Source: Karalla daura (lineage: Eukaryota > Chordata > Actinopteri > Chaetodontiformes > Leiognathidae). From it: DNA of 64,000 bases. The notes beneath the pieces are model-generated. The model made no database searches, was not told where the DNA came from, and was given only the letters and a program-made list of their open reading frames with translations. The stretch spans positions 8,154,917 to 8,218,916 of the forward strand of contig CM055211.1 of NCBI GenBank assembly GCA_029224185.1, given 5' to 3'. The stretch's first letter is position 1; each line of letters opens with the position of its first letter. This document shows positions 36,449-47,100 of the stretch, piece by piece. The position numbers and the translations under genes were made by a program.

Positions 36449-39400
36449 TCTCTCTCTGTCAATTCATTGCAATTTAATTCAAATGGCTTTATTGGCATGA
36501 CGTAACAATGTACATTGCCAAAGCAAGTGTTTTACTCTCTCTCACACACCCACGCAATATAGACAACGTAATATAGACAGTGATTACCATAATGTTGCTA
36601 CCACCGTTTTTCCAACTAAACTCATACAATTATTTATGCACTTCAGGATCGATTCAGCCACTGCAAGTTGATGCAAGGCAGGAGACTGGACAGGATGGGA
36701 CTGTTTGGAGAGCTATTCAACTGGTGTAACTGTGTGACTTCTGTCGCCCCTGAGATGAATTCAGCCTATTGAAACAATACAGCCGGCACTTCCATATGAC
36801 GTATGTACTCCCAAGTGAGAACACCATCTTCATCCTTAAGACAGACATGGCATGATGCATTTATTGTCAATGTGCAAACAGCAAGTGGAGATCAGACAGC
36901 ATCCTGTCATGTTTATACATTTGTGTGGGGAATCAAACCACCAACGCGATATGGCACCATTGGTGCTTTTACTCCGAAAGAACACGGGGAAACGGAAACA
37001 GTGCTTTTACTTTGATACTGACAGGAAGTAGCAGTGATTGACAGCTTCACAGCTGCAGCTGGTCGCCGGAGGCAGTATAAAAAGCTGCCGGAGTCAGCGC
37101 TCGCCCATTTGGACCTCGGAGCCGGTGTGCAAGGTATGTATCCGAGAAGCTCGAGGTTTTAGCCTCGCTAAGGTTAGCCTTGCTCCGTGTAGCCTTGCTC
37201 CGTGCAGCGTCGCCCCGTGCAGCGTCGCTAACTCCAGGCTGCTAAGTTAAGCTAGCAGCTTTGTAGTCGACTCTGAGGCGTTTTCTAGCAGCTCTGCTTC
37301 ACTTTGAAGCAGTTTCTCCTGTTTTCAGTAGCTTAGTTTTCTGCAGCAGCTCGTTGTGGTGGAGCTCCGCTCCCACAGCTTTGTTCGCAGCGTAGCTCGT
37401 GTTTTTACCGCATTTATCTTCCAGTTCTCTGCAGGTTTGTTCAGTCTGGATGGTCAGCTCAGCTCGCCTGTCTTTACAGGTGCTCCTGCCACTTTCTGCC
37501 TCCTCGCCATTTCATTAATGGCTCAGGTTGAACTCTTATCGGACAGACTTTATAGACTTTGTAGTAGTTTGTAGTTTCAGACCCTGCGTTTAATCAGGAG
37601 AAACGTATTAACGTTTTATGGATTTCTAACGCATTGCAGTTAAGCTGCAATTAAGTAGTTTATTTTATTTTTACTCTGCTTTTTCTTTATTCTTTACTTT
37701 TTCCTTTGAGACTTAATTGAGCCTTATTTGTTCATTCAGCTTTGTGAATGTGTTCATTCACATTGCTGCTAAACTGCAATCAAGTTTTTGGAATTTTTAT
37801 TACTTTTTTATTTTTTACTTTAATTCAATTGAGCCTTATTTGTTCATTTAGCTTTTAGTAGCATTGTTTTTCCAACTCGATGTTCTAACAGTGTTTCTGT
37901 GTCCAGGTGGAGCAGCGAGGCCTTCAGGCTGCGGAGCTGGAGCAGACATCTTCCTGGGAGCTTCTCCAGTGGTCCAGCATCTCCAGCATCTCCAGTGGTC
38001 CAGCATCTCAGCATCTCCAGTGGGTCAGCATCTCCAGTGGTCAGCATCTCCAGTTAGAGTTGTGACTTCAATTGGAAACTCTAAAACTCTCAATTGGAAT
38101 CTCTAAAATTGGACTCTTAAATTTTTGATTGGAGACACTAAAGCTTTTATCAATTGGAAACCCTTAATTTTGAGACTGCGCGGTAATCTGTATTGCACTT
38201 TCTAAAGTGACAATACTTATTGGAGATTACCGACGCCTTTTTATTGGTCTCAATTTTGTAGAATAAAAAAACAATACTGAAGCCTCCTCTTTCGCTTCAG
38301 TGTTGTTTTTTTTGACGTTTTTTATGTCATTTGTGCCGTGTTCCTTGCTTTTGCTGTACTTCTGTTGCTTGTAATGTGCTTTTATTGTATGTTTCATTGT
38401 GTTTGTGCAATGTTTTCATTGTGCTTTTGTTGCTTGTAATGTTTGTATTTTCATTGCTGTGCTTTTTTCAATAAAAAAATTTCAAGTTTCATTTGTACTG
38501 GCTTTATTCAAAGTTCATCAACATTTCATAACATACTATACTCGGTTCAAATTTTTTTTCAAAAACAAGGTGGCACTTGGGGAAATTTCTCCTATAGGGG
38601 ATTTGGACAGCAAGGAACCCCCTATTTATAGTGCCAATAAATGAAGAAGGAAAAAATTAGAAGAGAAGAAAGGCAGGAAAACAAGGGGGAAATTACTAAG
38701 TACAGAATAAAGGAAAGCAGGAAATTTTTCTAAGTCAGAAAACTGAAATTCTAGGCCAAAAAGGCAGAAAATGAAGACAACACAAACAACAAGACACCAA
38801 ATCAATTTCAACATTTTATTAAACATCACAAGTGTTCAAAAGCATTACAAAACACATTTAACACTCAATGAACACAATAAAACCTAACATTTACCTTTAC
38901 TGAGTACTAAAGGTTACAACATTAGTAGTAAAGGTTAAAAAGGCCACAAGATGAGGCCATCACTAAATAAAGCACTCAGAAACCAGCCACAATGGGGAAA
39001 ATGATCTTTTATTGAACTACAACAAATTAACTGACAGCAGCAGAGGTTACAAAAGCCACAGATCAGTACTACAACCTAGAACACATCACATTCAATGAAT
39101 ACATGCACAATACCTAACATTTACCTTCTAGTGGCTACTGAGTAGTAAAGGTTAAAAGATGAGTCAAAAGCACTCAGAAACCAGCCACAATGGAGAAAAT
39201 GATCTTTTACACAAGACTTGAGGTTAAATGGAGGCGGCTGGCTACACTGAAATAAAGGATCCAGCCTAAGGACAGGGGTTTTTCACGATGCTCACATTGT
39301 TGCTCTCTTGGTAAAGTGCCCTGAGATAACAGCTGCACTGAAAGGCACTTAAAACAAGTAAAGTTGAAGTTGGTCAAACTCTGCTCCTCTCAACAGCCTC

Positions 39401-41101
39401 CACAAGTAGCATGCGCTCACGAAACGCTCTGCCGTAGCTAGCCGTAGCTGCACAATCTAGCGTTCCTTTGGCCTAAAACTCCACTCAGACCACAGACCCG
39501 GAGCTGGTCTGTGCCGCAGACCGCTCACGGAGCCCAGGTAGAAGGAGGAAGAGGGAGAGGAGGCTGCTTCACCCTGAATAAAGACACCAAACACACACAC
39601 AGTCCCGGAGAAGTTGCAGCTTACCTGCTAACGCGCGTCTCACGTCCGCTCCAACGAGTCCTCCCGAGGCAAAAGAGCGGAGCTCTGCCGTTCCCAGGCT
39701 TATGAGACTTCCGGACACCGCCCAGCGCTGATTGCGCACAGGTGCGGCGACCGCACGGAGCGATCTCATTGGTCAATCCCGGAAGTGACGTCACAGGCGC
39801 ACCGGTTTCTAATTTGCTCTCTCTGACGCCAGTCATGAGGCGGAGAGCTCGTTTAAATTGGACGATGGAGAAAGAGCGTGAAGGAGGCTCAGAGACACCC
39901 TCCTCCTCCTCCTCCCTCTCCCTCCTCCTCCTCCTACTCCCTCTCATCCCTCCTCCTCCTTCCTCTCCCCTCCTCCTCCTCTTACTCCCTCTCCCCCCTC
40001 CTCCTCCTCCTCCTCTTATTCCCTCTCCACCCTCCTCCTCCTCCTCAGTCAGTCACGGCCTCTAGCTGCCCCCCCCCCACACCCGAGCCGCCCCCCTCCT
40101 CCTCCTCCTCCTCCCTCTCTCCCCCTCCTCCTCCTCCTACTCCCTCTCCCCCCTCCTCCTCCTCTTACTCCCTCTCCACCCTCCTCCTCCTCCTCAGTCA
40201 GTCACGGCCTCCAGCTGCCCCCCACACCCGAGCCGCCCCCCCCCTCCTCCTCCTCCTCCTCCCTCTCTCCCCCTGCTCCTCCTCCTACTCCCTCTCCCCC
40301 CTCCTCCTCCTTCTTCTCCCCCCTCCTCCTCCTCTTACTCCCTCTCCCGCCTCCTCCTCCTACTCCCTCTCCCCCCTCATTCTCGTACTCCCCCCTTCTC
40401 GCTCCCCCCTCCTCCTCTTACTCCCTCTCTCCCCCTCCTCCTACTCCCACTCCCCCTCCTCCTCTTCCTCCTCTTACTCCGTCTCCCCCCTCCACCTCCT
40501 CCTCAGTCAGTCACGGCCTCTAGCTGCCCCCCCCCACCCGAGCCGCCCCCCCCCTCCTCCTCCTACTCCCTCTCCCCCCTCATTCTCCTACTCCCCCCAT
40601 CTCGCCCCCCTCCTCCTCCCTCTCCCACCTCCTCCTCCTCCGACTCCCTCTCCCCCTCATTCTCCTACTCCCCCCCTTCTCGCTCCCCCCTCCTCCTACT
40701 CCCTCCCCCCTCCTCATAGTCCTCCTACTCCCTCTCTCCCCTCCTCCTCCTCAGTCAGTCACGGCCTCCAGCTGCTGGGGCAGGCTGTCACAGTCACATG
40801 ACCAAAACACATGACGTCATCATCCAGCGACTTCAGCAGCGCGTCCTCTCGTGACTCTGCCACCGGTCATGAGGCGGAGAGCGCATCTCTTCTGGACGGT
40901 GGAGAAAGATCGTAAAGGAAGCTCTGAGACCCACTTTGAAGCCTCTTCCTCCTCCTCTTGCTTCCCCCTCAGTCCCGGGGGGCGTCGCGGCCGCTAGTAG
41001 TCTCTATAAACCACCCCTCGCAACCCACCGCTACCCATCGGCTTCACCTGTCTTCCATCCTGCAGCCTCATGCTACCGGCTACCCCTTCACGCACGCACG
41101 C

Positions 41102-41154
<53 letters not shown>

Positions 41155-44100
41155 ACCCCGAAATTACACTGCTGCGGGGAAGGCATCTGCCTCGTCGCGC
41201 GGGGGGAGGAGGTCTCTATATCCCCCCACCCGCCTCTGGGCCGTGGACATGAGGAGACATGAGGTGTTGTAGAGAGTCAGGGTTGTACATCCACACATGA
41301 GCACCAGAGGGCTGGACCATTCAAGGTGTTCAGCACTTCTCAGGCATGTCCAACCATACATAGTTTTGATCATCATCAGTCTGCTGGTTCTGCTTTCTGG
41401 AGCTCATCAGATGAAATAGCTCAGTGGGGAAGGAGAAGGCTGGGACCCTGGGAGACCAGAGTTCCAGTCCTGCCTCTCTGTGTCATTTGGCAAACTTTCC
41501 TCTTTCCACCTGAAGAGCCCAATGACCCCAATGCTCTGGTGCTGTGATAACATGCACTCATGTTATGAAGCTGGATGGTGTATGGGTACTGACCCTGACT
41601 ACTGTGTGGAGACTGTGGGTTCAACTCTCACTAGGGTGTTTAAAAATCTTTTATTTTTATAACAAATATTTATTTGATTTTTATCATTGTTAGATGCTTA
41701 ATATTAGTTCTGAACAGCTTTTTCACGTGAAAAACAAGCTCAGCAGGAGAAGAGAGAGGGCTAGGACTCTCGTCGATCAATTTTGAAGATGATTTTTTTT
41801 TTTTAAGCAGCAACACATGCAAAGAAATAGCTCCGCAGGTTAAGACGAGGCTTGAGCTCAGGTTGACCCGTGTTCGAATCCCATCAATGTTTATGGTGTT
41901 AACTACATCTTCTTCCTTCCTCCAGTGGCCCCACTGAAAGGTAAAGGCAGGCTGACACAGGTCACTACTACAAGCTGGTTGGTGTAGTGGGTACTGATGC
42001 GGGTTTCCGTCTCGCAGGCCGGGTGTCAGGCGGTTCGCCTCCCGGTAGGGACATCCGGTAGTAGAAGAGAACCGTGGTGCTGCAGCGGTGGCCAGGCCAC
42101 CGCGACACTGGGCATGTAACCATCCCAATGTCATTTACCTAAAGCGCATAGCATAGCATAGCATAGCATAGCATAGCATAGCATAGCATAGCATAGCATA
42201 GCATAAGCTCACAGCATAGCATAAGCTCACAGCATAGCATAAGCTCACAGCATAGCATAAGCTCACAGCATAGCATAAGCTCACAGCATAGCATAAGCTA
42301 ATAGCATAGCATAAGCTAATAGCATAGCATAGCATATGGTAATGCTAAGAGGCTAATTCGCCCTGTACAGGGCCCGCCTCTCTCTGCAGCACACGGTTCA
42401 GTAGAGTAGGCCTAGATAGGGAGGGACACCTCGGGGCGGGACTCGATACGTAGCTACGAAACCACCAGCACCCTCGAGGGGATTTTATAAAAAAATGGCT
42501 TCATTCACATTTCCTTTGAAAACATAACTCCCCCTTTCCACTGTTTTTTTCACTCTGACACCTCCCCTCTCATCTCCGTCTCGTCCCACGGACGTGTCTC
42601 ATCTGTGTCTTATTCTCCCCGGATGTGTCCTCAGGGGGACTCGAACCCCCGATGCTGACGTGGAAGCCCACATCTCTATCCACTACACCATCCAGCTTCA
42701 AACATCTCCTTCACACAGCACCAGAGCATTGGGATCTTCTGGTGGAAGGACGAAAACTCACCAAAGAACAGTTGAGGTGGCAGGACTCCAACCCTGGTCC
42801 ACCAGGAGCCAAGCCTTCTCTTATCTTGATGAGCTATTTCACCACATCCACAGCAGTTTAAACAATATATATATATATATATATCATCAAACATCTCAAA
42901 ATTCAACTATAGAGCCCTGAAAGCCCTGGATGGAGGGACGTCCCTGAGAAGCACAGCATACTTTGAATGGTCCAGCCCTCTGGTGCTCATGTGTGGATGT
43001 ACAACTCTGACTGTCGACAACACCTCATGTCACCTCATCCTCTGAGACACAACTCGTGATTTTTGTCTTTACTGATGACAGATGAGACACTCATCATGGT
43101 TACAGATAAAATTCTTTTGATGAAACAAAACACTTGAGCATACTTTAGGGCTTGCTTCACATTTGCACATTAAGAATGAATGCATCATGCCATGTTTGGA
43201 GTTGAAAGCTCACATATCTTACCTTGTTTTCAGATCTCTAGCGAGTTCTGAATGATTCTACAACAGATTTTTGGAATAAGACTGCAGGTTTTGCTTTCAC
43301 AATAAACACTGCAATAATCAAATTAACCACTGAGCCTGTTAAAGATGCTCCTCACAGTGTTGTCTATGTTTCTACAAGCATCAGTTCTGCAGAGGACAAC
43401 AATGTCGAGAAAAACATTTTCAAAGATGAAATTAGAGAAGAAGAAAATAAACACCAATGACACGGGTCCTTTAAATATCATAAAAGAAGTTTATTTTCTA
43501 CAAAATAAATTTCATACAGAAAGGCACTCTTTGGAATTTACACTGGACTGTGCTGTGGTCCCTCCACCTCCAGTAAAGTGTTATTTATTTAGTTGTGGAA
43601 AAATTCTTCATATGTCTGGGAAAATCAAAAAGCAAGACTGGAACAGGGACCAAGTGTTTATTCTCTGCAGAGAAGGAAGACAGCACACTCTGACCACTGC
43701 CAGTGGATCAGAGGACTGCTTCCCTGAAGGACAGGTCACAATGCATTTAATCCTGACCTCCAGGAACACACCCCTCAGTGTGAAAACCATTTGGTCACAA
43801 TAAAGAAATGTCAGGAGCCGAGCAAGTCTTTACAACTGGTGTCCTGTGAGCAGGGCACTTTGATTAGGATAAAGGACAGATAAAGGAGGTGTGAAGGATC
43901 CTAGGAAGGACCTCCACACAGTTCCCATACTTTGATCACTGAAGCTGATACATTTTTATATAGGAAGAGGCTATAACACAAAGATCAGTTAAAAGTAAAC
44001 ACATCTAATGGAAATTTCCAAAACAATTTAAAGTCAAAACGTTTTTAAATGATTATTTAAACTTTTGCAGTCTGACCAAAGTTAAGGCTCCATTTGATGT

Positions 44101-47100
44101 GGTCGGATACGACCAGGAGTACAAACTCAGGGAGGGGGACCCAAATGAATGACTCTTCACTGGTGAGCAGTGAAATGAAATGATTTGATCAGGAACAAAC
44201 GCCACTCATAAGGAGGCAGACAGAAGCACAACATAAACCTCTACGAAGCTGACAAACAACCAAAAGGCTCACGAGGAGAAAGACAAAAGATAAACACAAA
44301 TAGTGGACAGCTGATGGCTGAAGCTTGATCGCAGGCAGACAAAAGCTACAGCCAAAATATCTTTCTGCTCTGAGCTACCGGGTCTCTGTGTTAGCTGCTC
44401 CTGGCGTTAGCTGCTACATACCAGCTGGTTCTCGTAGCTGAAGCTGCTCCGCTCCAGGTCTGGGTGACTGACATCGGCTGCTCCTGCCTCTCTCGTCTCT
44501 CCAGCGGCTGCAGCTCCTCCACTCGGACAGGAAACTAAACACCAGACAAAGCCGCTCACCGAGCTGAAAGCTTGGACCAGAGCGGCAGAAGGTTGCTAAC
44601 CTCTGTCGACCTTCTCCTCTGCTCCTCCACAGGCTCTCTCGGTCATGTGACCAAATACGTGACGTCACAAAACAGCGACTTTAGCAGCGCGACGAGAGAG
44701 GCAGAAGCCGCTGGTGTCAGGAGCAGCTGACACATCTACCAAGTATCTCAGAGCAGAAAGATATTTTAGCTGTAGGTTTTGAGCATCCTTCCTCTCTGCC
44801 TGCGGTCAAGCTTCAGCCATCAGGTGTCCGGTATTTGTGTTTATCTTTTGTCTTTCTCGTGAACCTAACAAACACTATAAGGAGCATCTTTAACAGGCTC
44901 TGTGGTGAATTTGATTGGTACAAAATAATTATTGTAAATGTAAAACCTACCCTCTTGTTCCAAAAATCGTTTGTGGAATCATACAAGACTCCCTGGACAT
45001 CCGACAAGGTAAGATATGTAAGATAAGCTCCAAACAAGTCCTAAAGTGGGCTCAAGTGTTTTGTCTCATCAAAAGAATTTAATTTGTGACCATGATGAGT
45101 GTCTCACCTGTTTCAGGACAGACGACAGTCATCAGCTGTGTCTCAGAGGATGAGATGACATGAGGTGTTGTAGACAGTCAGGGTTGTACATCCACACCTG
45201 AGCACCAGAGGGCTGGACCATCCAAGGTGTTCAGCACTTCTCAGGGATGTCCATCCAGGATAAGAGAAGGCTTGGCTCCAGATTGGCTACTGGAATTAGG
45301 TTTGGGTAAATGACATTGGGATGCTTGCATGCCCAGTGCTGCTCCTTCCTCCACCCCTTTCTCCTCTTTCTACCCCCTCTTCTCCCCCTTCCTCTACACC
45401 CTCCTCCTCCACCTCTCCCCTCTACTCCTCCTCCTCCACCTCTCCCCTCTACTCCTCCTCCTGCTGCTCTCCCCCTACACCCTCCTCCACCACCTCCTCT
45501 CCCCTCTACCCCCTTCCTCTGCTCTCCCCCTACACCACCTCCTTCCTTCTCTTTCCTCTACTCCTCCTGCTCTCCCCTCTCCTCCTCCTCCCTCTACCCC
45601 CTCCTCCTCTCTTCCCTCTACCCCCCTGCTCATCCTCCTCTCCCCCCTCCCTCTGCTCCTCCTCCTCCTGCTCCTCCTCCTGCTCTCCCCCTTCTCCACA
45701 CCCTCCATCACCTCCTCCCCCTTCCTCTACCCCCTCTGCCCTCTACGCCCTCCTCCTCCTCCCTCCTGATGGGATTTGAACACCAGTCAACCTGAGCTCA
45801 AGCCTCGTCTTAACCTGCTGAGCTATTTCTTTGCATGTGTGACTGCTAAAAAAAAAAAAAATCATCTCATACTTCAAAATTGATCGACTAGAGTCCCAGC
45901 CCTCTCTCTTCTCCTGCTGAGCTAGTTTTTCACGTGAAAAAGCTGTTCAGAACTAATATTAAGCATCTGTCAATGATAAAAGTCAAATAAATATTTGTAA
46001 ATGACATTGGGATGCTTGCATGCCCAGTGTTGCTCCTTCCTCTACCCCCTCCTCCTCCCTCCCTTTACACCTCCTCCTCCACCTCCTCACCCTGCTGATC
46101 CTCCTTACCCTACCCCTTCTCCTTCCTCCACACCCTCCTCCTCCACACCCTGCTCCTCCTGGTCCTCCTCTCCACCTCTCCCACCTCCTTCCCCTCTGCC
46201 CTCTCCTCCTCCTTCACTCCCCTCTACTGCCTCCTCCTCCCCCTCTCTACCCCCCTCGTCCTCTTCCACCCTTCCTCCTCCTTCCTCTATCCCTTCTGCC
46301 CTCTACGCCCTCCTCGTGGGATTTGAACACTGGTCAACCTGAGCTCAAGCCTCGTTTTAACCTGCTGAGCTATTTCTTTACATGTGTGACTGCTTAAAAA
46401 AAAAAAAATCATCTAATACTTCAAAATTGATCGACTGGAGTCCCAGCCCTCTCTCTTCTCCTGCTGAGCTTGTTTTTCACGTGAAAAAGCTGTTCAGAAC
46501 TCATATTAAGCATCTAACAATGATAAAAGTCAAATAAATATGTTATTAAAATAAAATATTTTTTGAACACCCTAGTGAGAGTTGAACCCACAGTCTCCAC
46601 TCAGTAGTCAGGGTCAGTACCCACTACACCATCCAGCTTCAAGCACTCATGTTATCACAGCACCAGAGCATTGGGGCCATTGGGATCTTCTGGTGGAAAG
46701 AGGAAAGTTTGCCAAATGACACAGAGAGGCAGGACTGGAACTCATGTCTCCCGGGGTCCCAGCCTTCTCCTTTCCCACTGAGCTATTTCATCTGATGAGC
46801 TCCAGAGAGCAGAACCAGCAGACTGATGATGATCAGGACTATGGATGGTTGGACATGCCTGAGAAGTGCTGCACACCTTGGATGGTCCAGCCCTCTGGTG
46901 CTCATGTGTGGATGAACAGCCCTGACTGTCTACAACACCTCATGTCACCTCATGTCTATAGAGACCCCCCCCTCGACTGGGTGGGGGGGGCACTTCAAAG
47001 AGGATGTCAGAGCGGCTCTACATGCACTTTTTCCACTGTCATTAGATGTCTTCTCCATGGCAGTTTAATTTTTTCGGGGGGTGGGGAGGGGGGGGGGGGG

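Larger units (their letters stand above)
35341..36760 (+). mobile_element. piggyBac-like DNA transposon, 5' part only
   Basis: It begins with a TTAA target followed by CGCTAGAACCGC, a terminal-repeat-like start. A 17-bp motif GAGGTCATTTTGACCTC (7-bp inverted halves around TTT) occurs at 35360-35376 and again at 35536-35552, each preceded by a similar TAGAAC/CAGAAC sequence, like piggyBac subterminal repeats. A transposase N-terminus follows the minisatellite. No matching right end is visible before the palindrome begins at 37068, so the element is truncated. Confidence 0.6.
37068..44386 (+). repeat. Left arm of the large palindrome
   Basis: From GGAGGCAGTATAAA (37068) inward, the sequence is matched in reverse complement by 44746-51697. 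Anchors: 37356-37574 with 51421-51203 (one residue differs in 72 when both are translated); 38265-38313 with 50486-50435; 39511-39705 with 49223-49029; 41249-41350 with 46955-46850; 43239-43366 with 45000-44868; 44276-44386 with 44861-44746. About 0.9 kb (43367-44275) is present only in this arm. The whole structure lies in the last intron of tmem182. Confidence 0.9.

Noticed and set aside
36803..37015. 70-codon frame before the palindrome
   Set aside because: No domain and no conserved neighbour; too short to support.
38160..38260. Possible spliceosomal snRNA, because of compact T-rich structured sequence
   Set aside because: Compared by memory with U1, U2, U4, U5, U6, U7 and U12 landmarks; no match to their conserved cores or a convincing Sm site.
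41405..42050. Genuine functional tRNA genes
   Set aside because: A and B boxes are good, but acceptor stems pair poorly and the anticodon arms are irregular; kept as tRNA-like repeats.
45310..46342. Several Ser/Pro/Leu frames of 110-160 codons
   Set aside because: Polypyrimidine tracts of the tandemly duplicated block; three frames are open at once, as expected without stop-containing triplets.
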